DNA of 20,743 nt from an uncultured Gammaproteobacteria bacterium (GTDB taxonomy: Bacteria > Pseudomonadota > Gammaproteobacteria > Pseudomonadales > Pseudohongiellaceae): the NCBI GenBank assembly GCA_903889815.1, contig CAISYX010000265.1:1-20743 (forward strand), given 5' to 3'. Below the pieces are notes generated by a model. It saw nothing but the letters and a program-made list of their open reading frames with translations. It ran no database searches and was not told where the DNA came from. Of the stretch, positions 7,518 to 15,797 are shown in pieces. The translations under genes and the position numbers were made by a program. The stretch's first letter is position 1, and every line of letters starts with the position of its first letter.

Positions 7518-7546
7518 TTGCCCCTCCGACAATCGCCCTGTACTTT
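7518..7546 (+). promoter_or_regulatory. Candidate mucD promoter
   Basis: TTGCCC (7518-7523) and TACTTT (7541-7546) are 17 bp apart and match the sigma-70 consensus at four and three of six bases. An exact TTGACA occurs later at 7556-7561 but lacks a good -10. Neither choice is secure, and no sigma-E motif is visible. Confidence 0.25.
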
Positions 7547-7573
7547 ACGGCATCGTTGACACATTGCTGGGTC

Positions 7574-7589
7574 TTCGGCAATTGCCGAA
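7574..7589. repeat. 16-bp perfect palindrome in the mucD leader
   Basis: TTCGGCAATTGCCGAA is its own reverse complement. It sits 22 bp before the mucD ATG and 12 bp after the TTGACA at 7556-7561. It could be an operator for a dimeric regulator. As RNA it could form a 6-bp stem with an AAUU loop just before the ribosome binding site. Confidence 0.6.
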
Positions 7590-7611
7590 CAATTTGCATT
7601 GGAGAGAAAAT

Positions 7612-9024
7612 ATGGGTTCACCTGTTCATAAAGCAAAGCTTGCCATGTGGGGCGCTCTGGTGCTCTCAGCGGTACTTTCCCTGCAGTCTGCGTCATTGTA
7701 CGCAGCGGAATTGCCTGACTTTGCCGCCTTGGTCGAGCAGAACGGGCCCGCTATTGTCAATATTGCGACCATGCAGCAAGTGACCTCATCGCGGGATGAG
7801 CGGGGCGACATCGAAGAGCTGCTGCGCCGGCTGAGCCCTGATGAGCCCTTGCCCCCGGAGTTGGAGGAGCAGCAGACACGACCCCGAGGCGGCGTGGGAT
7901 CGGGCTTCATCATGTCCGAAGATGGCTATGTCATCACCAATCACCACGTAGTAAACGGTGCTGATCAGATTACTGTGACCCTGAATGACCGGCGGGTGTT
8001 TCAGGCCCGCATTATAGGGACAGACGAGTTGTCTGACGTGGCTCTGATCAAGATAGAGGCCGAGAACCTTCCTACCGTGGAATTCGGGGATTCAGAGGCT
8101 GTGCGCGTAGGCGAATGGGTTCTTGCAATAGGCTCGCCATTCGGTCTGGAATTCTCGGCGGCAGCTGGCATCGTCAGCGCAAAAGGCCGGGCTGTTCCAG
8201 GCAATCAAACAAACTATGTCTCCTTTATTCAAACGGATGTGGCAATCAATCAAGGCAATTCGGGTGGACCGCTTTTCAATCTTGAAGGCAAAGTGATCGG
8301 CATCAATTCGCAGATTCTGAGCAGTACCGGCGGATCCAACGGCATCTCTTTCGCCATACCGAGCAATGTGGCGTTGAATGTGGTGGAGCAGCTTCGCGAC
8401 ACCGGTGCTGTCAGTCGGGGATTGCTGGGCGTTTTGATCAAGGACGTCGATTTTGCGCTGGCGGAAGCGTTCTACATGGAGCGTCCTATGGGCGCCTTTG
8501 TTGACGAAGTGCAACCTGGCAGTCCCGCCGAGACTGCTGGCGTGTTGAATGACGACATCATCATGGCATTCAATGGCAGAGAAATTGAATCGTCCTCCAT
8601 GCTGCCATTCTATGTTGGTCAGGTGCGGCCTGGAACAAGCGCGGAACTGACGATCATGCGCAACGGAGAGACCATTGCACTGGATGTGGTGGTCGGGGCA
8701 TTGCCCGGCAGCGGTATAGCTTCTTCGAATGCGCCAGTGGAGCCTCCGCCAGCCAACAGCCTTGGTCTTACCATCAGCGAATTGAGTCAAGAAGCTCGCG
8801 ACGTATCCGGTGTTCAGGGGGTGCGGATCGAAGAGTTGCAGGATGGCCCTGCAGCAAAGGCGGGGCTTGAGGAAGGAGATGTGATTGTCGAGCTCAATCG
8901 CATGCCGGTCCCGGACATTGGTGCCTTCAGTGCTGCCGCCGAGCAGCTGCCTGCTACCGGTTTCGTTCCGGTGCGAATCGTGCGCGAAGGGCGTGGCACT
9001 ACCCTGGTGCTGGAGCTCGAATGA
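7612..9024 (+). CDS. mucD: Periplasmic DegP/HtrA-type serine protease MucD
   Basis: This HtrA-family protease and chaperone removes misfolded periplasmic proteins; in Pseudomonas MucD damps AlgU signalling. The start is ATG at 7612, with GGAG at 7601-7604 and a good N-terminal signal peptide (basic start, hydrophobic core, cleavage near residues 31-32). The frame is open further upstream to a TTG at 7501, but that would precede the signal peptide. The trypsin-like domain carries the triad H112 (TNHHVV), D142 (LSDVAL) and S217 (QGNSGGPLF). PDZ domains follow near 269-365 and 383-470. The length is 470 residues, as in MucD. In Pseudomonas it is the last gene of the algU operon; here it has its own leader. 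Confidence 0.95.
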   Translation: MGSPVHKAKLAMWGALVLSAVLSLQSASLYAAELPDFAALVEQNGPAIVNIATMQQVTSSRDERGDIEELLRRLSPDEPLPPELEEQQTRPRGGVGSGFIMSEDGYVITNHHVVNGADQITVTLNDRRVFQARIIGTDELSDVALIKIEAENLPTVEFGDSEAVRVGEWVLAIGSPFGLEFSAAAGIVSAKGRAVPGNQTNYVSFIQTDVAINQGNSGGPLFNLEGKVIGINSQILSSTGGSNGISFAIPSNVALNVVEQLRDTGAVSRGLLGVLIKDVDFALAEAFYMERPMGAFVDEVQPGSPAETAGVLNDDIIMAFNGREIESSSMLPFYVGQVRPGTSAELTIMRNGETIALDVVVGALPGSGIASSNAPVEPPPANSLGLTISELSQEARDVSGVQGVRIEELQDGPAAKAGLEEGDVIVELNRMPVPDIGAFSAAAEQLPATGFVPVRIVREGRGTTLVLELE

Positions 9025-9030
9025 TCCTGC

Positions 9031-9063
9031 AAGGTGGCATTGCCTGTCGCGCAGTGCCACCTT
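9031..9063 (+). terminator. Strong hairpin after mucD, probable terminator
   Basis: The 13-bp arms at 9031-9043 and 9051-9063 pair fully with one G-T wobble around a 7-base loop, starting 6 bp after the mucD stop. Only a short T-run (9062-9064) is present. The position and stability favour a terminator. Confidence 0.65.
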
Positions 9064-9126
9064 TCAGCACAATGTTCTCAAGGCACATCGACGATTGCAG
9101 CCCACTGATATTCCGCCAGAAATTCA

Positions 9127-9155
9127 CTGACAGCCCCAACCTGATACTGTAGACT
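9127..9155 (+). promoter_or_regulatory. Candidate lepA-lepB promoter
   Basis: CTGACA (9127-9132) and TAGACT (9150-9155) are spaced 17 bp and match sigma-70 boxes at five and four of six bases. Transcription would begin near 9162, giving a leader of about 90 bases before lepA. Nothing else is recognisable in the 229-bp mucD-lepA gap besides the terminator. Confidence 0.4.
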
Positions 9156-9253
9156 TGCCGCCTTGAAAACGAGGTGGGGCGTGCTCTTGTTTTGTTCGTG
9201 CCTGACATGCCTCGTCCCTCTCCCATTAATTTTCGACTTTGTGATCCTATCCT

Positions 9254-11053
9254 GTGAGTGATTTAAGCCACATCCGCAATTTTTCCATCATCGCGCACAT
9301 CGACCATGGCAAATCCACCCTGGCAGATCGCTTCATCCAGACCTGTGGCGGCCTGGAGGAACGTGAGATGAACGAGCAGGTGCTTGATTCTCTCGATATC
9401 GAGCGTGAACGCGGCATCACGATCAAGGCGCAGAGCGTCACGCTGTATTACGACAGCAAGGACGGTCGTCGCTACCAGCTGAATTTCATTGATACGCCCG
9501 GGCATGTTGACTTCACCTATGAAGTGTCACGCTCGCTGGCCGCGTGTGAAGGTGCGTTGCTGGTCGTGGATGCAGGTCAAGGTGTCGAAGCTCAGTCCGT
9601 CGCGACCTGCTACACCGCTATCGAGCAGGGATTGGAAGTGATTCCGGTGCTCAACAAGATGGACCTGCCGCAGGCTGAACCCGAGAAAGTGCGTCAGGAA
9701 ATCGAAGAGATCATTGGTATTGATGCATCCCAGGCGGTGTGCGCCAGTGCCAAAACCGGCATGGGCATCATCGATATCCTGGAAGAACTCGTACGCCTGG
9801 TTCCTCCCCCACAGGGAGATACGGAAGCGCCGCTGCAGGCGCTGATCATCGATTCGTGGTTCGACAACTACCTGGGCGTGGTGTCACTGGTCCGCGTCAA
9901 GCAGGGTACATTGCGCAAGGGTGACAAGATCATCGCCAAGACCATCGGCAAGTCTCATCTGGTGGATGGCGTCGGGGTGTTTACCCCGAAGCGTCACGAA
10001 ACCGATATCCTGCGCGCCGGCGAAGTAGGGTTCGTTGTAGCTGGCATCAAGGAAATCCAGGGCGCACCCGTAGGGGATACCCTGACGCATGCCTCCACAT
10101 CCGACGTGGCGGCTCTGGCAGGTTTCAAGAAGATTCAACCGCAGGTCTATGCCGGCCTGTTTCCTGTATCTTCCGACGATTTCGAGAATTTCCGCGACGC
10201 GCTTGAAAAGCTGACGCTGAACGATGCCTCGCTCTACTACGAGCCGGAAAGCTCAGACGCCCTGGGCTTCGGATTCCGGTGCGGCTTCCTCGGCATGCTG
10301 CACATGGAGATCATTCAGGAGCGCCTGGAGCGCGAGTATGACCTCTCGCTTATCACCACAGCCCCAACGGTGGTCTACGAAGTGCTGCTCACCAATGGCA
10401 AGACCGTGCGTGTTGACAGCCCCTCGGCACTGCCTGCCATTACGTCGATCGACGAAATGCGCGAGCCAATCGTGCTGGCCAGTATCCTCGTGCCGCATGA
10501 ATACCTCGGCAACATCATCAATCTGTGCATCTCTCGTCGTGGCGTTCAACGTGACATGCAATTCATCGGTCGCCAGGTATCCCTTCGTTACGAGCTTCCC
10601 ATGAACGAAGTGGTGCTGGACTTCTTCGACAAGCTCAAATCGGCCAGCCGTGGCTATGCATCGCTGGATTATCATTTCATCCGCTTCGAGCCGGCCAATC
10701 TCGTTCGTTTGGACGTGCTCATCAATGGCGACCGCGTGGATGCGCTCGCGCTGATCGTGCATCGTGATCAGGCACACCATAAAGGGCGTTTGCTTGTGGA
10801 GAAAATGAAGGAACTGATTCCTCGCCAAATGTATGATGTGGCCATTCAGGCAGCCATCGGTGGGCAGATCATCGCGCGTCAGACCGTCAAGGCACTGCGC
10901 AAGAATGTGACTGCCAAATGTTATGGCGGGGATGTGTCCCGCAAGAAAAAGCTGCTCGAAAAACAGAAAGCCGGCAAGAAGCGCATGAAGCAGGTGGGCA
11001 ATATCGAAGTACCCCAGGAGGCATTCCTGGCCGTGCTCAAGGTGGATAGCTGA
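9254..11053 (+). CDS. lepA: Elongation factor 4 (LepA), ribosome-associated GTPase
   Basis: LepA is a translation GTPase related to EF-G that binds ribosomes and affects initiation, back-translocation or assembly. The 599 residues match the E. coli length exactly. The P-loop AHIDHGKST is at 14-22, the switch II block is DTPGH, and NKMDLP provides base recognition. The LepA-specific C-terminal domain is clear (IARQTVKALRKNVTAKCYGG, SRKKKLLEKQKAGKKRMK). The GTG at 9254 is fixed by the conserved N-terminus; the bases before it show no Shine-Dalgarno. The stop overlaps the lepB ATG by one base (TGATG), the conserved lepA-lepB pair. Confidence 0.98.
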   Translation: MSDLSHIRNFSIIAHIDHGKSTLADRFIQTCGGLEEREMNEQVLDSLDIERERGITIKAQSVTLYYDSKDGRRYQLNFIDTPGHVDFTYEVSRSLAACEGALLVVDAGQGVEAQSVATCYTAIEQGLEVIPVLNKMDLPQAEPEKVRQEIEEIIGIDASQAVCASAKTGMGIIDILEELVRLVPPPQGDTEAPLQALIIDSWFDNYLGVVSLVRVKQGTLRKGDKIIAKTIGKSHLVDGVGVFTPKRHETDILRAGEVGFVVAGIKEIQGAPVGDTLTHASTSDVAALAGFKKIQPQVYAGLFPVSSDDFENFRDALEKLTLNDASLYYEPESSDALGFGFRCGFLGMLHMEIIQERLEREYDLSLITTAPTVVYEVLLTNGKTVRVDSPSALPAITSIDEMREPIVLASILVPHEYLGNIINLCISRRGVQRDMQFIGRQVSLRYELPMNEVVLDFFDKLKSASRGYASLDYHFIRFEPANLVRLDVLINGDRVDALALIVHRDQAHHKGRLLVEKMKELIPRQMYDVAIQAAIGGQIIARQTVKALRKNVTAKCYGGDVSRKKKLLEKQKAGKKRMKQVGNIEVPQEAFLAVLKVDS

Positions 11054-11889
11054 TGGATATCGATTTTTCGCTGGTGTTGCTGGTGCTGGTGTTGCTCACT
11101 GGCGCTGTTGCCCTGTTTGATCGCATGGTCAATGCAGAGCCCCGCCGGCAGGCGGTCGAGAAACTCAAGGCGGTTCAGCACCCCCCCAGTGAGGCGCTCG
11201 CAAATGCCATTGCCGTTGCCAAGCAGGAGCCGGTGGTCGTCGAGTATGCCAAGTCTTTTTTCCCAGTGTTGCTGATCGTATTGGTCCTGCGCTCCTTTCT
11301 TGTGGAACCGTTTCAAATTCCGTCCGGCTCCATGATTCCGACCCTGGAAGTGGGCGACTTCATCCTGGTGAACAAATTCACCTACGGACTGCGCCTGCCC
11401 GTGGTCGGAACCAAGATCGTTGCCATGAATGAACCTAAGCGAGGCGAAGTGATGGTGTTCATTCCGCCGCACGACAGCCGCTACTTCATCAAACGAGTAG
11501 TTGGTTTGCCAGGGGATACCGTTCGCTATGAAGACAAAGTGCTCTACATCAATGACGAACGTGTACTCTCCGAGCCGATTGACCAGGTTGAAATCGAGAT
11601 GCCCAATGGCATGATGCAGAGCGGAATTCTGCTCACCGAAAAGCTGGGTGAGGTGGATCATGAAACCCAAATCATGAATGCTCCATCGCGCGATGGCGGA
11701 CGGACAGTCTGGGTCGTTCCGGAAGGGCATTACTTCATGATGGGTGACAATCGAGACAATAGTGCAGACAGCCGGGTCTGGGGCGCAGTGCCTGAAGGCA
11801 ACATCGTGGGCAAGGCCTTTGCCGTGTGGATGCACAAAGAGGCTGGATGGCGCTTGCCTTCCTTTAGCCGCAATGGATTGATTCTCTGA
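11053..11889 (+). CDS. lepB: Signal peptidase I LepB
   Basis: LepB cleaves signal peptides from exported proteins at the outer face of the inner membrane using a Ser-Lys dyad. The 278-residue protein has an N-terminal helix (about 5-22), a cytoplasmic basic loop, a second helix (about 69-83) and the catalytic domain. S93 lies in QIPSGSMIPTL and K147 in RYFIKRVVGLPGD. The late box MGDNRDNSADSR is present. A run of seven C at 11181-11187 lies in the loop region but the frame is intact. It follows lepA directly, so the two are probably one transcript. Confidence 0.97.
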   Translation: MDIDFSLVLLVLVLLTGAVALFDRMVNAEPRRQAVEKLKAVQHPPSEALANAIAVAKQEPVVVEYAKSFFPVLLIVLVLRSFLVEPFQIPSGSMIPTLEVGDFILVNKFTYGLRLPVVGTKIVAMNEPKRGEVMVFIPPHDSRYFIKRVVGLPGDTVRYEDKVLYINDERVLSEPIDQVEIEMPNGMMQSGILLTEKLGEVDHETQIMNAPSRDGGRTVWVVPEGHYFMMGDNRDNSADSRVWGAVPEGNIVGKAFAVWMHKEAGWRLPSFSRNGLIL

Positions 11890-11927
11890 AACGCGCACTG
11901 TGTCGCGGTTCGGCAGTGCTTCGACTC

Positions 11928-11933
11928 TATAAT
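11928..11933 (+). promoter_or_regulatory. Exact TATAAT, candidate promoter for DUF4845-rnc-era-recO
   Basis: A perfect sigma-70 -10 box lies in the 106-bp gap after lepB. The bases 16-18 upstream (around 11904-11911, GCGGTT) make a poor -35. If used, it would give a leader of about 55 bases. Confidence 0.4.
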
Positions 11934-11995
11934 GTTCCGGGTCAAACACAGGGGATACACGCTGCGTCGGGATCGCCGCTTTTCAGGAGAGTGCC

Positions 11996-12373
11996 ATGAA
12001 GAATCTGTCCCTGCCCATGCCGGATCTGCAGCGTGGATTTTCGAAATTCGGCCTGCTGATGATGCTCGTCCTGCTTGTCAGCGGACTGACATTCGGGCTG
12101 AAGATACTGCCGGTATATCTTGACCATAATTTCGTGAAAGGTGTCGCAAAAGACCTCATCGCTGATGGTCGAGCAGCCGCCCTCACGCAGGGCGAGATTC
12201 GCGAAGAGATTGCCAATGGTCTGCGTATCAACAATGTACGCGACTTCAACCTCAACAGCGTCACGCTGGAGCGGGAGAACGCTGAACCCGTTCTTGTCAT
12301 CGAGTACGAACGCCGCGTCCCTCTGGTGGCCAATATTGATGTCATCATCAGCTTTGACGATCGAATCGAATAA
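11996..12373 (+). CDS. DUF4845 family membrane-anchored protein
   Basis: The 125-residue protein has one hydrophobic N-terminal helix (about 17-40) and a small soluble domain, probably periplasmic, with LPVYLDHNFVKG typical of DUF4845. Genes of this family commonly sit between lepB and rnc in gammaproteobacteria; the function is unknown. The ATG at 11996 has AGGAG at 11985-11989. The stop TAA abuts the rnc ATG directly, so the two genes are likely coupled. Confidence 0.85.
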   Translation: MKNLSLPMPDLQRGFSKFGLLMMLVLLVSGLTFGLKILPVYLDHNFVKGVAKDLIADGRAAALTQGEIREEIANGLRINNVRDFNLNSVTLERENAEPVLVIEYERRVPLVANIDVIISFDDRIE

Positions 12374-13048
12374 ATGATGGCGCCGCTTCGACACCTCGAG
12401 AAAGGCGTCGCCTATCAGTTCAAGGACGCTGCGCTTGCCGAACAGGCGTTGACCCATCGCAGCGCCAATAGCCTGAACAACGAGCGTCTGGAGTTTCTTG
12501 GCGACTCAGTACTCGGGTTTCTTATCGCTGAAGAGCTGTCCCTGCGCTTTCCTTTGGCTCCGGAAGGGGAGCTTAGCCGCATGCGCGCCGGTCTTGTGAA
12601 TCAGCAGAGTCTTGCCGACATCGCCACGCGCCTGGGGATCGGAGAGCTGCTGATCCTCGGACCGGGCGAGCTCAAATCCGGGGGGCGTCAGCGTGCATCG
12701 ATTCTGGCTGATGCATTGGAAGCGGTACTTGGAGCCATTTACAGCGACGGTGGCCTGGACGCATGCCGCGCATGCGTGCTCCGCTTGTTTGATGGACAGT
12801 TTCTCAAACATATCAGCTCCGAGCTGCACAAGGACGCCAAAACCCAGCTGCAGGAGACGCTGCAGGCCCGCGCGTTACCTGTGCCCCGGTACGAAGTCGT
12901 GACAGTGGAAGGCACTGATCACGAGCAGATATTCGTCGTGTCCTGCCATGTCACACTATTGCCGGACGCGACGACAGGCAAAGGTCGCAACCGCAGGCTC
13001 GCAGAGCAGGATGCTGCCGGACAGGCACTGCGGGCCATCGAGTCATGA
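12374..13048 (+). CDS. rnc: Ribonuclease III
   Basis: RNase III cuts double-stranded RNA, processing the 16S/23S precursor and some mRNAs. The 224 residues hold the signature NERLEFLGDSVLGF with E40 and D44, and ADALEAVLGAIY with D113 and E116, the Mg-binding acids. A double-stranded RNA-binding domain fills about 150-222 and ends in the usual AEQDAAGQAL. The start ATG at 12374 directly follows the previous stop (a second ATG is next), with no obvious Shine-Dalgarno, suggesting coupling. It overlaps era by 4 bp (ATGA). Confidence 0.97.
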   Translation: MMAPLRHLEKGVAYQFKDAALAEQALTHRSANSLNNERLEFLGDSVLGFLIAEELSLRFPLAPEGELSRMRAGLVNQQSLADIATRLGIGELLILGPGELKSGGRQRASILADALEAVLGAIYSDGGLDACRACVLRLFDGQFLKHISSELHKDAKTQLQETLQARALPVPRYEVVTVEGTDHEQIFVVSCHVTLLPDATTGKGRNRRLAEQDAAGQALRAIES

Positions 13049-13989
13049 AACTCTCCACCCATGAAGATCCGCTTATGACAATGCAGGAAGAAACTCAGAA
13101 TCAGGAGCGCTGTGGCTTCATCGCCATCGTGGGCCGCCCCAACGTCGGCAAATCCACGTTGCTCAATCATCTCCTCGAACAGAAGATCAGCATTACTTCG
13201 CGCAAGCCTCAGACAACGCGACATCGCATTCTTGGCATCAAGACTGTGGGTTCTCTGCAGTTTGTCTACGTGGACACGCCAGGCATTCACAAGAGTCAGA
13301 AAAAAGCGATCAATCGAGTCATGAACAACACAGCGACCAGTGCACTGGATGGGGTGGATGTAGTGCTTTTTGTTGTCGAGAGACTGGTCTTCAACGAAGA
13401 AGATGAAATGGTGCTCGAGGCTCTGCAGAAGGTGAAGGTGCCTGTTCTTCTCCTTATCAACAAGTGTGATCTGCTGGACTCGCCTGGACGACTTCTTCCG
13501 CATATTGAACGGATGGCAAAGAAGCGTGAATTCGCTGAGATCATACCGCTGTCCGTACTCTCCAATCACAATCTGGATGTGGTGGAGAAGTGCGTGGAGC
13601 AGTATCTGCCTTCCGGCCCATTTCTGTATCCCGTCGATCAGGTGACCGATCGCAGTTCGCGTTTTCTGGCAGCCGAGATCATCCGCGAGAAGATAACGCG
13701 ACAGCTGGGCGATGAATTGCCTTATGAAGTTACTGTGGAAATAGAGAAATACACCATACAGGACGGGATTGTGCACATTCACGGCCTGGTGCTGGTGGAC
13801 AAGGAAAGTCAGAAGCAGATCATCATCGGCACGCGGGGGGCGCGTATGAAAACGATTGGCAGCGCCGCGCGGGTCGATATGGAAAAGGCCTTTGACGCGA
13901 AGGTCATGTTGAACCTCTGGGTCAAGGTCAAGAGCGGTTGGGCTGACGACGAACGCGCCTTGCAGAGTCTTGGTTATCACATCGACTGA
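13045..13989 (+). CDS. era: GTPase Era, 16S rRNA and 30S assembly factor
   Basis: Era binds the 3' end of 16S rRNA during 30S maturation and is an essential GTPase in most bacteria. The GTP motifs are visible: G1 GRPNVGKST (30-38), G3 DTPG (77-80) and G4 NKCD (139-142). The G5 region reads SVLSN where SAL is common. The C-terminal KH domain has IIIGTRGARMKTIG. The length is 314 residues, with about 12 more at the N-terminus than E. coli. Two in-frame ATGs at 13075 and 13081 could be used instead, but the ATGA overlap with rnc favours 13045. rnc-era is a conserved pair. Confidence 0.97.
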   Translation: MKLSTHEDPLMTMQEETQNQERCGFIAIVGRPNVGKSTLLNHLLEQKISITSRKPQTTRHRILGIKTVGSLQFVYVDTPGIHKSQKKAINRVMNNTATSALDGVDVVLFVVERLVFNEEDEMVLEALQKVKVPVLLLINKCDLLDSPGRLLPHIERMAKKREFAEIIPLSVLSNHNLDVVEKCVEQYLPSGPFLYPVDQVTDRSSRFLAAEIIREKITRQLGDELPYEVTVEIEKYTIQDGIVHIHGLVLVDKESQKQIIIGTRGARMKTIGSAARVDMEKAFDAKVMLNLWVKVKSGWADDERALQSLGYHID

Positions 13990-14006
13990 TTGCGGAGGGC
14001 AGAGCG

Positions 14007-14738
14007 ATGATCGCCAGGATCGAATTGCAGCCTGCGTGGGTACTGCATGCTCAGCCCTTTCAGAACACCAGCCTGCTGGTGGAGTTTTTCAGTCTTGACT
14101 TCGGGCGCGTGCGAGCTGTCGCAAAGGGGGCACGTCGACCAAACGCCCGCAACAAAGCGCTGCTGCAACCATTTCAGCCGCTGCTTGTAAGCATGATGGG
14201 GCGCAACGAACTCAAGAATCTCACCGCCATCGAAGTCAGTCACGGGGCTTTCTGTCTGCACGGCACACGCTTGTTCAGTGGGCTCTATCTGAATGAATTG
14301 CTTGTGCGATTGCTGATGAGTCACGAACCCCAGGCAGATTTGTACCGCTCCTACCAGCAGGCAATCATTGGCTTGAGCACGGATCGTGATGTCATGGCAG
14401 TGCTGCGACGTTTCGAGCTCGATCTCCTGGAGGCGCTCGGATACGGAGTCAATCTCCACGAAGATTGTCGGTCAGGCGAGCCAATTACGGAGGAGGGGCG
14501 TTATCTCTTTCTGGCCGATGAAGGTTTCGAGCGTCTTGCGGTTCATTCTGATGCGCATGCGCTCTCTCACGCTCTGTTCAGCGGCGCAGAAATCTGTGCC
14601 CTGCGCAGCGGCGAATTTGCTGAAAAATCCCATGGTCGTGCCGCAATGCGTCTGACGCGAATCGCCTTGCAACGTTTGCTGGGAGACAAGCCGCTCGCGA
14701 GTCGAGAGCTGTTCCAGTCGCTGCGCCCCCGGGAATGA
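14007..14738 (+). CDS. recO: DNA repair protein RecO
   Basis: RecO loads RecA onto SSB-coated single-stranded DNA in the RecFOR pathway. The 243-residue product has the N-terminal OB-fold (AWVLHAQPFQNTSLLVEFFS, then GARRPNA) and a helical C-terminal region (GLYLNELLVRLL, RRFELDLLEALGYG). No zinc-binding cysteine cluster is present, as is usual in proteobacterial RecO. The ATG at 14007 follows a strong GGAGGG at 13994-13999. It lies 17 bp after era; pdxJ, the common next gene, is absent. Confidence 0.95.
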   Translation: MIARIELQPAWVLHAQPFQNTSLLVEFFSLDFGRVRAVAKGARRPNARNKALLQPFQPLLVSMMGRNELKNLTAIEVSHGAFCLHGTRLFSGLYLNELLVRLLMSHEPQADLYRSYQQAIIGLSTDRDVMAVLRRFELDLLEALGYGVNLHEDCRSGEPITEEGRYLFLADEGFERLAVHSDAHALSHALFSGAEICALRSGEFAEKSHGRAAMRLTRIALQRLLGDKPLASRELFQSLRPRE

Positions 14739-14782
14739 TTCTGCAGCCCCGCAGCTTACTTTCAGGCCATGGCAATTAAAGG

Positions 14783-14788
14783 TAAAAT
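14783..14788 (+). promoter_or_regulatory. Candidate -10 box for cysM
   Basis: TAAAAT matches a sigma-70 -10 at five of six bases, 29 bp before the cysM ATG in the 78-bp gap after recO. No good -35 is visible at 16-18 bp. It may allow cysM to be expressed separately from era-recO. Confidence 0.3.
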
Positions 14789-14816
14789 CTCGCCAAATTT
14801 TGAGTGAGACGCCTTG

Positions 14817-15710
14817 ATGTCCTTTACCTACCCGCTGATCGAATCCCAGATAGGCAACACTCCGCTGGTCAAACTCGCCCGCTTGCCTGGAGTCACCAGC
14901 AATACACTTCTGGTCAAACTGGAAGGCAACAATCCTGCCGGCTCCGTCAAGGACCGTCCCGCCTACAACATGATTCTGCAGGCGGAATTGCGCGGCGACA
15001 TTCATCCGGGTGACACCCTTATCGAGGCTACCAGTGGCAATACCGGCATTGCCCTCGCCATGGTGTGCGCGGTCAAGGGCTACCGGCTCATCCTGATCAT
15101 GCCAGAGAACATGTCTGCTGAGCGACGGGCGTCGATGTCTGCCTACGGTGCTCAGCTGATTCTTGTAACGGAAGCACAGGGCATGGAAGGCGCTCGTGAC
15201 ATGGCTCAGCGCATGTCACGGGAAGGGCGGGGCAAAGTGCTGGATCAGTTTGCCAATCCTGACAACCCCAATGCCCATTACCTGCACACCGGTCCCGAAA
15301 TCTGGCGTGATACCAACGGCACTGTTACGCATTTCGTCAGTTCCATGGGTACAACAGGCACCATCATGGGCGTTTCGCGTTATCTGAAGGAAAAAAATCC
15401 TGCAATTGCCATCGTCGGTCTCCAGCCACGGGAGGGCTCGCGCATTCCAGGGATCAGGCGCTGGGGGGTGGAATACCTGCCTTCCATTTTCGATGCGTCA
15501 CGCGTAGACAAGATCATGGACATCGATCAGGCGGATGCCGAGAACACCATGCGTGCGCTCGCCAGAGAGGAAGGTATCTTTTGCGGAGTATCATCTGGAG
15601 GTTCAGTGTTTGCAGCGCTGGAACTGAGCAAGTCGCTGCGCAATGCCGTCATAGTGGCGATCGGCTGTGACCGAGGTGACAGATATCTTTCAACGGGTGT
15701 ATTTGCCTGA
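14817..15710 (+). CDS. cysM: Cysteine synthase B (O-acetylserine sulfhydrylase CysM)
   Basis: CysM is a PLP enzyme making cysteine from O-acetylserine and sulfide or thiosulfate. The PLP lysine is K45 in NPAGSVKDRPA, and the phosphate and substrate loop is ATSGNTG (71-77). The IPGIRRWGVEYLP stretch and IFCGVSSGG match the CysM rather than the CysK branch. The length is 297 residues. A TTG sits directly before the ATG at 14817, but the ATG gives the family N-terminus (MSFTYPLIESQIGNTPLVKL). It lies between recO and rlmD; Pseudomonas also has cysM next to rlmD-relA-mazG. Confidence 0.96.
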   Translation: MSFTYPLIESQIGNTPLVKLARLPGVTSNTLLVKLEGNNPAGSVKDRPAYNMILQAELRGDIHPGDTLIEATSGNTGIALAMVCAVKGYRLILIMPENMSAERRASMSAYGAQLILVTEAQGMEGARDMAQRMSREGRGKVLDQFANPDNPNAHYLHTGPEIWRDTNGTVTHFVSSMGTTGTIMGVSRYLKEKNPAIAIVGLQPREGSRIPGIRRWGVEYLPSIFDASRVDKIMDIDQADAENTMRALAREEGIFCGVSSGGSVFAALELSKSLRNAVIVAIGCDRGDRYLSTGVFA

Positions 15711-15797
15711 TCGTCCTTTCCGAATTCATGCGCCGTGTCATTGATGCTGACCCTGCGTGCCGCCAATGTATGTGCAGATGAGCACCAGGAACAACGT

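Noticed and set aside
8092..9060. 322-residue open frame antisense to mucD
   Set aside because: mucD has intact catalytic and PDZ motifs on the plus strand; the antisense product looks like an arbitrary translation.
11181..11187. Run of seven C in lepB, possible phase-variable tract
   Set aside because: Seven bases is short, the frame is intact, and signal peptidase is essential, so switching is unlikely.
10921..11949. 342-residue open frame antisense to lepA and lepB
   Set aside because: It is the shadow of two well-conserved genes, rich in His and Gln, with no domain.
12919..13980. 353-residue open frame antisense to era
   Set aside because: It mirrors the era coding frame and has no family signature.
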